A stretch of DNA of 34,545 bases. Origin: Brenneria salicis ATCC 15712 = DSM 30166. GTDB taxonomy: Bacteria; Pseudomonadota; Gammaproteobacteria; Enterobacterales; Enterobacteriaceae. Within the stretch, counting starts at the first letter, position 1. Each line of letters starts with the position of its first letter. The notes under the pieces were generated by a model. That model saw nothing but the letters and a program-made list of their open reading frames with translations, made no database searches and was not told the DNA's origin. The stretch is taken from contig NZ_QNRY01000014.1 in the NCBI RefSeq assembly GCF_003315515.1, forward strand, positions 50,942-85,486, given 5' to 3'. This document shows positions 18,784 through 26,230 of this stretch, piece after piece. Position numbers and translations under genes: made by a program.

Positions 18784-19296
18784 TCAGCTTGCTGTTTTTT
18801 TAGCAAGACGCCGACGACAGTGCGCCAGCCCTTCATAAATCAGCGAATGCGCCAGCGTGACGGAAATATTGAGGTGGGCGGCGATCTCTTTCAATTTGCA
18901 GCCATTGAAATGGTGCATTTCAAGCGCGATACGCGTGCGTTCCGGCAGTTCGGCGATGGCTTCCATGATAATACCTAATTCGCGCCGATGCGCGATGATC
19001 TCTTCCGGCGACGGCTGTTCTTCGGCGACCGTCTCCATATCCGCTTCCGTATCGAACCGGCGCTTTTCGATGCTGGTGCGCCGGATCCAGTCGATGGCGA
19101 GATTACGTATCATCCGGCGAAAATAGCCTACCGGTTCATCAAAAAGGCGGTCCGCTGCGGTGGATTTCAGGCGGATAAACGCTTCCTGCACCACGTCTTC
19201 ACCGTGCGAGCGATCGCCGATGATAGTCGTCGCATAGTCAATAAACTCGGCCCGGTGCGCGAGATAGGTGTTCAGGTTTTTCTCGGTATAGCCCAA
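18784..19296 (-). CDS. FecI-type ECF sigma factor
   Basis: A 170-residue extracytoplasmic-function sigma factor. Region 2 (about 12-85) reads FIDYATTIIGDRSHGEDVVQ then EAFIRLKS and FRRMIRNLAIDWIRRTS; region 4 (about 110-165) has LPERTRIALEMHHFNGCKLK and EIAAHLNISVTLAHSLIYEG. The length is normal for FecI. The start is probably TTG 19296, nine bases after AAGG; a better ATG is not available. It heads the sigma/FecR/receptor/ABC set and has a Fur-controlled promoter upstream. Family knowledge: it transcribes the receptor-transport genes when the loaded receptor signals through FecR. Confidence 0.92.
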   Translation of the reverse strand: MGYTEKNLNTYLAHRAEFIDYATTIIGDRSHGEDVVQEAFIRLKSTAADRLFDEPVGYFRRMIRNLAIDWIRRTSIEKRRFDTEADMETVAEEQPSPEEIIAHRRELGIIMEAIAELPERTRIALEMHHFNGCKLKEIAAHLNISVTLAHSLIYEGLAHCRRRLAKKTAS

Positions 19297-19456
19297 CGGT
19301 TGTTACCTTAATCCCGAAAACGAGAAGACGATGTAAAGATGGGTTGCGTTGCCAGACCAGAGTCTATCCTGTCAGGTTCGCGGCGCAGATGACTGTGTTT
19401 TAAGAATAAACGCGCGCCGCCATCAGGATGGCGGCACGGCGTACTTATGGGGCGGG

Positions 19457-19484
19457 ATTATACTTGATAACAATTATCATTCAA
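19457..19484 (-). promoter_or_regulatory. Fur-box promoter of the sigma/FecR genes
   Basis: On the minus strand TTGAAT (19484-19479) and TATAAT (19462-19457) are 16 bases apart. The spacer contains TGATAATTGTTATCA (19479-19465), a perfect TGATAA-N3-TTATCA dyad and a good Fur half-site pair. Iron-bound Fur would occlude the promoter. Transcription would start about 150 bases before the TTG, giving a leader that contains a strong GC hairpin (GCCGCCATC/GATGGCGGC, about 19417-19436). Confidence 0.8.
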
Positions 19485-19577
19485 TAGAGGGTTGCTTTAG
19501 CCGGGATCGTTTCGGGTGATGCCTGACCCATTACCGGGCAGGCGTCACGGCCACACGGGATTCAATGACGGCGCGGC

Positions 19578-20477
19578 TTAAAGCAGACTGATTATCCACA
19601 TCCATAGCGGCAGAGTGGCCATCGACAGCAGCGTGGAAAGACAAATAGCCGAACTGGTGGTCTGACTGTCCTCCCGCGAGCGCGCAAATCCCAGCACATT
19701 GACGCCAGAGGGGTTGGCGGCCATCAACACCAGTACGCTGCGCGGCATGCCGTCGATGTTCAACAACAGGCAGGTCAGCAGCACCAGCAAAGGCATGGCG
19801 AGCAGCTTGGCGACGGTGATGCCGGCGACAAGCGTGCTGGGACGCAGCCGATAGCCGGAGAGGTTGGCGCCAAGCACAATAAGCGCGCAGGGCAATGCCG
19901 CCTGCGCCAGCCAGGTCGCCAGCGTCATGCTCCAGCCCGGCAGCGTCAGGTTAGACAGATTGACCGCCGTTCCCAACAGCAGGCCGCCAATCATCGGATT
20001 GGCGAGGCTGGCGACCAGAATGCCGGCTTTGAACGGTTCGCTGCCCGCGAGGCTGTCGTAGAAGCTCTGAGCGCTGAACAGCAGCAGACTGTGTACCGCG
20101 AGGACGGTGAACAACAGCACCAGTCCGCCGTTGCCAAACAGCCCCGCCACCATCGCCAGACCGATCAGGGCATTGTTGGCAAAGGAGGCGGTCAGGCCGA
20201 AGGGGGTGGGATGCCCCAGCCTGCGATGGGCGAACAGGTTGACCACCGCGAAAATGAACAACGCCGGAATGAAATACGCGGCCAGGATCTGGATGTTCAG
20301 GCCGTCGTGCAGCGGCGCGTTGATCATCCCGGTGAACAGCACCATCGGCATGAACAGTTTGAAAGCAAGGCCGCCCAGCACCTTGTTGGCGTGGGGATCA
20401 AGGACGCCACGACGGGCCAGAACATAGCCGAGTATGATCAGCAGGAAGATAGGCAGGATCGTTTGTGACACGTCCAC
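19578..20477 (-). CDS. AEC (auxin efflux carrier) family transporter
   Basis: An inner-membrane transporter of about 299 residues with ten hydrophobic helices in two five-helix halves. It starts DVSQTILPIFLLIILGYVLA and contains FGLTASFANNALIGLAMVAG, the discontinuous-helix asparagine region of the family. I favour GTG 20477, ten bases after GAGGAG; a TTG further upstream (20495) overlaps that ribosome site. Bacterial AEC proteins move malonate, malate or other carboxylates; the substrate here is unknown. It is divergent from the LysR gene that precedes the D-amino acid operon, so it may share that regulator and export or import a related organic acid. Confidence 0.88.
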   Translation of the reverse strand: MDVSQTILPIFLLIILGYVLARRGVLDPHANKVLGGLAFKLFMPMVLFTGMINAPLHDGLNIQILAAYFIPALFIFAVVNLFAHRRLGHPTPFGLTASFANNALIGLAMVAGLFGNGGLVLLFTVLAVHSLLLFSAQSFYDSLAGSEPFKAGILVASLANPMIGGLLLGTAVNLSNLTLPGWSMTLATWLAQAALPCALIVLGANLSGYRLRPSTLVAGITVAKLLAMPLLVLLTCLLLNIDGMPRSVLVLMAANPSGVNVLGFARSREDSQTTSSAICLSTLLSMATLPLWMWIISLL

Positions 20478-20652
20478 GGCGGTTAGACTCCTCAAAAAGT
20501 GTGCAAATCTTATTATTACCGGCTTGTTTCGCTGCTGTCAGCGTAACATTCGGCTTGTTTATGTCGTTGGCATACTAATTGCTATAATCATATAACCTGT
20601 TGTTAAGCGTTCGGCGGTAGGCGACGTCATCAATTTCACAAAGGTAGGTCGA

Positions 20653-21573
20653 ATGCAATCGCTCAATCTGCGTCAGATCGAAGTCTTTCGCGCCGTTATG
20701 ATCACCGGTTCGATCAACGGCGCTGCGCAACTTCTGTATGTGTCTCAGCCTGCGGTCAGCCGGATGCTCTCCCATACCGAGGCGCGTATTGGCTTTCAAC
20801 TGTTCGAACGGGTTAAGGGACGGTTATACCCCTCCCCAGAGGCGCGATCTCTCTTCAACGATGTTGAATTGGTCTATCGCGATATTCAGCGCGTCAACAC
20901 CACATTGCACAATCTGGTTCAGCAGCGCCACGGCGTACTACGCATCGCCAGCAGCCCCAGTCTGGGGCATCAACTGGTGCCGGATGCCATCGCTGCTTTC
21001 CGACGGTGCAACGAAAACATCCTTGTCAGCCTGGAATGTCTGCGTCATGCCTTGTTGCGCGAGCGGTTGCTCGATCGGCTGGCTGACTTCGGGATTTCCC
21101 TGTTTCCGATCGATCATCCCAATCTGCGTGCCATTCCCCTGAGCTATATCCGGGTGCTGGTGGTATGTCCGGCGGATCATCCGCTGACCCGCATTCCGGC
21201 GAATGAACTGCCTGACGCGCTGGCGGAGACTGCATTTATCGGCTATGCCGCGGATACCCCGTTTCACAGTTTCATGAATCAGACGTTCGAACGCGTGGGG
21301 CTTCCGTATCGACCCAGCATTGATGTCGATTCTCCCCATCACGCCTGTGCTCTGGTTAAAAACGGCATCGGTTTTTCCGTCGTCGATGAAATTTCCTACC
21401 GTGCGTCGGATTCGGCGCGTATGGCGGTGTTGCCGCTTCTTGATGAAGAACGCCTGACTATCAGTCTGGTGCATCTGCGGCGTGAACCTTTGGCGCAATT
21501 TGCGCAAGTATTCGTCGAACATCTGCGCAGCACGCTGGAAGAGGGCGGTTTTCACCTGTTCAATCTCGATTAA
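20653..21573 (+). CDS. LysR-family regulator next to the D-amino acid operon
   Basis: A 306-residue regulator. The winged helix-turn-helix is at about residues 5-63 (LNLRQIEVFRAVMITGSING; LLYVSQPAVSRMLSHTEARI) and the effector-binding domain follows from about 92 (HGVLRIASSPSLGHQLVPDA). The N-terminus is of the OccR/NocR/ArgP-like type (NLRQ.E.FRAVM.TGS), a group that often senses amino acids or opines. ATG 20653 follows an AAGGTAGGT site. It is divergent from the AEC gene and reads toward the amidohydrolase operon, so it probably controls one or both. Its stop codon lies inside the first copy of a three-copy repeat. Confidence 0.92.
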   Translation: MQSLNLRQIEVFRAVMITGSINGAAQLLYVSQPAVSRMLSHTEARIGFQLFERVKGRLYPSPEARSLFNDVELVYRDIQRVNTTLHNLVQQRHGVLRIASSPSLGHQLVPDAIAAFRRCNENILVSLECLRHALLRERLLDRLADFGISLFPIDHPNLRAIPLSYIRVLVVCPADHPLTRIPANELPDALAETAFIGYAADTPFHSFMNQTFERVGLPYRPSIDVDSPHHACALVKNGIGFSVVDEISYRASDSARMAVLPLLDEERLTISLVHLRREPLAQFAQVFVEHLRSTLEEGGFHLFNLD

Positions 21574-21615
21574 CATCAGGTCGGATTAACATCCGTTTCG
21601 ATTAACATCAGGTTA
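21568..21615 (+). repeat. Three tandem 16-bp repeats starting at the LysR stop
   Basis: GATTAACATC recurs at 21568, 21584 and 21600 with an exact period of 16 bases; units 1 and 3 also share AGGT. The first copy contains the last codon and stop of the LysR gene. This may be a duplication by slippage or a regulator-binding array in front of the operon. Confidence 0.8.
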
Positions 21616-21651
21616 ATCAGCACCGACATATTGGTATACGACAGGTAAGCT

Positions 21652-21721
21652 CATCTCCTCCACAATGACCCTACGCACTGCAACGGTTTGCCGACACCGA
21701 GTCGGTCTTGTGGAGGATATG
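21652..21721 (+). promoter_or_regulatory. Leader stem that pairs with the amidohydrolase ribosome site
   Basis: CATCTCCTCCACAA (21652-21665) can pair with TTGTGGAGGATATG (21708-21721) at 13 of 14 positions, including ten contiguous pairs that cover the Shine-Dalgarno GGAGG. The 42-base loop holds an inner hairpin CCGAC/GTCGG (21691-21705). There is no T-tract after it, so the layout suggests control of translation rather than termination. The regulatory role is inference. Confidence 0.5.
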
Positions 21722-21723
21722 GC

Positions 21724-22647
21724 ATGCGCGAAATCGTTATCGGCGGCGCCCAACTGGGGGCGATCCAAAAAAGCGACTCAAGAGAAAGCGTGGTCCAGCG
21801 CATGCTGGCGTTACTGGAACAGGCCCGGCAGCAAGAGTGCGAACTCGTGGTCTTTCCCGAACTGGCCCTGACCACCTTCTTTCCACGGTGGTATATGGAA
21901 GACCAGCGGGAAGTCGATACCTGGTTCGAGCGTGAAATGCCGAATGCGGTGACGCAGCCGTTGTTTGATTTTTCCCGCGAGCACGGTATCGCCATCACTT
22001 TCGGCTATGCTGAACTGACCCCCGATGGCCATCATTACAACACCTCGATCCTGACCAATCGCCAGGGCGAAATCATAGGAAAATACCGTAAGGTGCATCT
22101 GCCGGGGCATGTAGAGTTCGATATTCATCGGGATTTTCAGCATCTGGAAAAGCGCTATTTCGAACCGGGCGACCTGGGTTTTCCGACCTGGGAAAGCCAG
22201 GGCGCCATAATGGGTATGTGCATCTGCAATGATCGCCGCTGGCCGGAGACTTATCGCGTTATGGGGCTGCAAGGGGTGGAACTAATCACGCTGGGTTACA
22301 ACACGCCGTCGGTAAACGCGCAGAATCGCGGTGAAGACGAAGCGCCGCGACTGTTCCATTCCGAATTATGCATGCAGGCCGGCGCGTACCAGAATGCCAC
22401 CTGGGTGGTCGGCGTCGCCAAGGCCGGGATCGAAGACGGTTTTCCACTGATGGGCGGCAGCGTGATCGTCGATCCCAACGGTTTCGTGGTCGCCAGAGCC
22501 AAGGGGCAGGACGACGAACTCATCGTCCACCGCTGCGACATGGATTTGTGTCAGTTCGGTAAGCGCACCATCTTTGACTTCGCGCGCCACAGACGTATCG
22601 AACATTACGGCATCATTACCCGTCAGACAGGCGTTAAGCGTCCCTGA
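21724..22647 (+). CDS. N-carbamoyl-D-amino-acid amidohydrolase (D-carbamoylase)
   Basis: A 307-residue nitrilase-superfamily enzyme that splits N-carbamoyl-D-amino acids into D-amino acid, CO2 and ammonia. It aligns along its length with the Agrobacterium D-carbamoylase as I recall it: VVFPELALTTFFPRW, KYRKVHLPGH, FQHLEKRYFEPGDLGFP, MCICNDRRWPE and YNTP. The triad is Glu46, Lys123 and Cys168. The start is ATG 21724 after GGAGG; an earlier in-frame ATG (21688) would put the ribosome site inside the gene. No hydantoinase, its usual partner, is present. It heads the operon with the ABC importer and D-aminoacylase. A related N-carbamoyl or ureido substrate remains possible. Confidence 0.9.
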   Translation: MREIVIGGAQLGAIQKSDSRESVVQRMLALLEQARQQECELVVFPELALTTFFPRWYMEDQREVDTWFEREMPNAVTQPLFDFSREHGIAITFGYAELTPDGHHYNTSILTNRQGEIIGKYRKVHLPGHVEFDIHRDFQHLEKRYFEPGDLGFPTWESQGAIMGMCICNDRRWPETYRVMGLQGVELITLGYNTPSVNAQNRGEDEAPRLFHSELCMQAGAYQNATWVVGVAKAGIEDGFPLMGGSVIVDPNGFVVARAKGQDDELIVHRCDMDLCQFGKRTIFDFARHRRIEHYGIITRQTGVKRP

Positions 22648-22768
22648 GCGGGGAGAACAAGCCGCGCGCCGGCTGTCCGATGGCTGCAAACCGCGACCTT
22701 GGATATCCGGCGTTGCATCACACAGCAAGTCCTGACATCAAACATTGCCATTTTAAGGAGTGTTGAGA

Positions 22769-24367
22769 ATGAAAATGCACCCATCTCGTTGCCTGATCGC
22801 CAGTCTGTTGTTGCCGTTCGGCCTGAGCGCCGCCTTGTTCGCCTCATCCGCCCTGGCCGCGGAGAAAACCCTGTACGCGGTGATGTCGTCATCCTTACGC
22901 GTGCTTGATCCCATCGCGACAACGGCGCAGATCACCCGCAACCACGGTTATATGATTTACGATACCCTGATCGGTTTGGACGAGAACGTTGAGCCCAAGC
23001 CGCAAATGGCCGACTGGACCGTTTCGCCAGACGGCCTGACCTACACTTTTACGTTACGTGACGGCCTGCTTTGGCATGACGGCAAGCCAGTCACCGCCAC
23101 GGATTGCGTCGCCTCGATTAAGCGCTGGGCGCGGTACGACGTCGGCGGTCAGTTAATGATGAAGTACACCGCCGGGATTACCGCCACCAACGATAAAACC
23201 ATCACCCTGACGCTGGCCAAACCTTTCGGCTACGTCCTGCAACTGTTGGCCAAGCCTTCGTCGGTTGCGGCATTCATGATGCCGGAGCGGGTTGCCAACA
23301 CGCCTGACGGTAAAATGATTACCGACTACACTGGTTCCGGCCCGTATAAGTTTGTCGCCGGCGAGTTCGATCCCGGTAATCGCGTGGTTTACGAGAAATT
23401 CCAGCAATATGTGCCGCGCCAGGAGCCGGCGAGCGGGACTGTGGGCGGCAAAGTGGTCAATGTTGATCGCGTGGAATGGATCAATATGCCGGACCGTATG
23501 ACGGCGATCAACGCGTTGTCCTCCGGCGACATCGATTTCATCGAACAGTTGCCGATCGATCTGCTGCCGATGGTGCAGGCCAATCCTGAACTCAAGTCCG
23601 GAGTGCTGAGCAAACTGGGGGCGATGACCGGCGGACGGATGAACTTCCTGTATCCGCCGTTCGATAACCCGGATATTCGCCGCGCCGCGCTGCTGGCGAT
23701 GAACCAGAAAGACGTGCTCGACGCATTGGTGGGCAACCCGGAGTACTTCAAACTGTGCGCCTCGGTATTCGGTTGCGGCACGATTCTGGAAACGCAGGCG
23801 GGCGGCGAGTCGCTGCTTAAGGGCGGCGACCTGGAAGCGGCCAAAGCGCTGTTGAAGAAAGCCGGTTATGACGGCACGCCAGTGGTGATCATGCAGCCGA
23901 CCGATGTACCGAGTCAGGCGCCGCAACCGGTGGTGGTGGCTCAGGCTTTACGCAAGGCGGGCTTCAAGGTTGATTTGCAACCAATGGACTGGCAGACGCT
24001 GGTGTCGCGCCGGGCCAACCAGAATCCGCCGTCACAGGGCGGCTGGAACCTGTTCTTCACCTACTGGAACGCGGAAACTATCTGGAATCCGGTGGTCAAT
24101 CCGATGCTTGATGGCGGTGGGCGGCAGGGCGCCTGGTTTGGCTGGCCGACCGATCCGACGATGAACGAACTGCGGGTGGATTTCGCCACCGCCACCGATC
24201 CGGTCAGGCAGAAAGCGATCGCGGTGGAGATCCAGAAACGCGCGATGGAACAGGTCAGCTACATTCCGTTGGGCCAGTTCTATGACGTGGCGGTCTGGAA
24301 TAACCGTATCAGTCACCTGATGGCCGGGCCGTCCACGGTGTTCTGGAACGTCGAGAAAAGCGACTGA
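22769..24367 (+). CDS. Oligopeptide-type ABC transporter substrate-binding protein
   Basis: A 532-residue periplasmic protein of the SBP_bac_5 (DppA/OppA) family. The signal peptide ends SSALA before AEKTLYAV. The body shows LVYDTLIG-like HGYMIYDTLIGLDENVEPKP, FTLRDGLLWHDGKPVTATDC and NPDIRRAALLAMNQKDVLDA, the family landmarks. ATG 22769 is eight bases after AAGGAG; the earlier GTG in frame overlaps this site. It lies 121 bases after the amidohydrolase. It shows no lipobox, so it is probably a free periplasmic protein. From its partners, it may bind N-acyl- or N-carbamoyl-D-amino acids or D-containing dipeptides. Confidence 0.92.
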   Translation: MKMHPSRCLIASLLLPFGLSAALFASSALAAEKTLYAVMSSSLRVLDPIATTAQITRNHGYMIYDTLIGLDENVEPKPQMADWTVSPDGLTYTFTLRDGLLWHDGKPVTATDCVASIKRWARYDVGGQLMMKYTAGITATNDKTITLTLAKPFGYVLQLLAKPSSVAAFMMPERVANTPDGKMITDYTGSGPYKFVAGEFDPGNRVVYEKFQQYVPRQEPASGTVGGKVVNVDRVEWINMPDRMTAINALSSGDIDFIEQLPIDLLPMVQANPELKSGVLSKLGAMTGGRMNFLYPPFDNPDIRRAALLAMNQKDVLDALVGNPEYFKLCASVFGCGTILETQAGGESLLKGGDLEAAKALLKKAGYDGTPVVIMQPTDVPSQAPQPVVVAQALRKAGFKVDLQPMDWQTLVSRRANQNPPSQGGWNLFFTYWNAETIWNPVVNPMLDGGGRQGAWFGWPTDPTMNELRVDFATATDPVRQKAIAVEIQKRAMEQVSYIPLGQFYDVAVWNNRISHLMAGPSTVFWNVEKSD

Positions 24368-24399
24368 TTGCGATGTGAATAATGCCTTCGGAGGTCCCT

Positions 24400-25341
24400 A
24401 TGCTTGGTTACTTTTTCCGCCGCGTACTGGCGGCGATCCCGGTGATGTTGGTCGTCGCGTTGTTTGTCTTCCTGTTGTTGCGGCTGTCACCCGGCGACCC
24501 GGCGGCGATTATCGCCGGCGACATGGCGACCCCGCAGCAACTGGAGGCCATTCGTGAAAGTCTTGGCCTGAACGAGCCGTTATACCAGCAGTTTTTCGTG
24601 TGGATTTGGCAGTTATTGCAAGGGGATTTCAGTACCTCCCTTATGGCCAATACGCCGGTATTGACCATGATTGGTCAGCGGCTGGAACCCACCCTGAGTC
24701 TGGCGCTGGCGGCGATTGTCTTCACCATTGTGATTTCAGTGCCGCTGGGCGTATTGGCGGCCTGGAAGCACGGTACGTGGATCGACAATCTGGTGATGTC
24801 TTCGTCGGTGCTGGGTTTCTCCGTGCCGGTATTCGTTATCGGTTATGTGTTGATCTCGGTGTTCGCCATCGAACTGAAGTGGTTGCCGGTTCAGGGATTC
24901 AGCAGCATCAGCGCCGGGGTCTGGCCGTTCGCGCAGAGGATCGTGTTGCCGGCATTGACCTTATCTTCGGTATATATCGCGCTGGTGGCCCGCATGACGC
25001 GGGCCAGCGTGCTGGAGGTGTTGGGCGAAGACTTCATCCGCACCGCCCGCGCCAAGGGATTGTCAGAGATCCATGTGCTGTTCCGTCACGCGCTGCGCAA
25101 TGCGATGATCCCGATCCTGACGGTGATCGGCACCGGCTTCGCGTTGATGATTTCCGGGGTTGTGGTGACCGAAAGCGTGTTTAACATCCCCGGTTTGGGA
25201 CGCTTGATCGTGGATGCGGTGCTGGCCAGGGATTACCCGGTAATTCAGGGGATGATCCTGCTGACCAGCGGGGTGTATGTCGTCATCAATCTGCTGATCG
25301 ATTTGTCGTATGCGATCAGCGATCCGCGCATTCGTTACTGA
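24400..25341 (+). CDS. DppB-type ABC transporter permease
   Basis: A 313-residue membrane subunit with six predicted helices. It begins MLGYFFRRVLAAIPVMLVVA and has the family segments LLRLSPGDPAA, LGLNEPLYQQFFVWI and the EAA-type loop FIRTARAKGLSEIHVLFRHA. The C-terminus is VYVVINLLIDLSYAISDPRI. I chose ATG 24400, five bases after GGAGG; the ATG at 24382 lies before that site. It is 32 bases after the binding-protein stop and forms the pore with the next gene. Confidence 0.93.
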   Translation: MLGYFFRRVLAAIPVMLVVALFVFLLLRLSPGDPAAIIAGDMATPQQLEAIRESLGLNEPLYQQFFVWIWQLLQGDFSTSLMANTPVLTMIGQRLEPTLSLALAAIVFTIVISVPLGVLAAWKHGTWIDNLVMSSSVLGFSVPVFVIGYVLISVFAIELKWLPVQGFSSISAGVWPFAQRIVLPALTLSSVYIALVARMTRASVLEVLGEDFIRTARAKGLSEIHVLFRHALRNAMIPILTVIGTGFALMISGVVVTESVFNIPGLGRLIVDAVLARDYPVIQGMILLTSGVYVVINLLIDLSYAISDPRIRY

Positions 25342-25351
25342 GGGCATGGCT

Positions 25352-26230
25352 ATGAGTAAACCCGTTTCTCTGTCCTTGCCTGCGTCCCGGCTTAGACTGT
25401 TCAAACTGCCGCGTTTGCCGCTGACGTCGGCCATCGCGCTGGTCATTTTGGCGCTGATCGTGACGATGGCGATCTTCGCGCCCTGGATCGCCAATTACGA
25501 TCCGGTGACGTTGTCGCCGGCGTTTAGGCTGAAACCGCCCAGCGCCGAATTCTGGCTTGGCACCGACGCTTATGGCCGCGATCTGTTTTCGCGCATTGTC
25601 TATGGCGCGCGTATCTCACTGATTGTGGGCCTGGGGGTAACGCTGATGAGCGTGCTTATCGGCCTGCCGTTAGGATTGCTGGCGGGCTATTTCAGGGGTA
25701 TCGACGCTTTGCTGATGCGGGTGATGGACGGCCTGATGGCGATCCCCGGCATCCTGCTGGCGATCGCTATCGTTTCGCTGAGCAGCGCAGGTATCTGGAC
25801 GGTTATGATCGCCATCATGGTGCCGGAAATACCGCAGGTGGTGCGTCTGGTGCGATCCAGAGTGCTGTCGGCCCGCGAAGAACCGTATGTAGAAGCCGCG
25901 GTGCTGATGGGTACCTCCAGTTTCAAGATCCTCACCCGGCACCTGATGCCCAATACGCTGGCGCCGCTGATTGTGCAGAGTACCTATATCTGCGCATCGG
26001 CGATCCTGACCGAAGCGATTTTGTCGTTTCTCGGCGCGGGCATCGGCACGGAAATTCCGACCTGGGGCAACATCATCGCCGAGGGCCGCGTGTACTTCCA
26101 ACTCAAGCCTTCGCTGGTATTGTGGGCGGGGCTGGCTTTGTCGCTGTGTATTTTGTCGATCAATCTGTTGGGCGACACGGTGAGCGACGCTCTCGACCCG
26201 CGCCTGAAGAATAAGAAGGGGGCCGCATGA
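25352..26230 (+). CDS. DppC-type ABC transporter permease
   Basis: A 292-residue partner permease. It has the DppC-like N-terminal tail and first helix, the FWLGTDAYGRDLFSRIVYGA motif characteristic of this subfamily, the EAA loop EPYVEAAVLMGTSSFKILTR, and LGDTVSDALDPRLKNK at the end. ATG 25352 is preceded by GAGGG at seven bases; ATG 25346 is too close to that site. The stop overlaps the ATPase start (ATGA). Confidence 0.93.
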   Translation: MSKPVSLSLPASRLRLFKLPRLPLTSAIALVILALIVTMAIFAPWIANYDPVTLSPAFRLKPPSAEFWLGTDAYGRDLFSRIVYGARISLIVGLGVTLMSVLIGLPLGLLAGYFRGIDALLMRVMDGLMAIPGILLAIAIVSLSSAGIWTVMIAIMVPEIPQVVRLVRSRVLSAREEPYVEAAVLMGTSSFKILTRHLMPNTLAPLIVQSTYICASAILTEAILSFLGAGIGTEIPTWGNIIAEGRVYFQLKPSLVLWAGLALSLCILSINLLGDTVSDALDPRLKNKKGAA

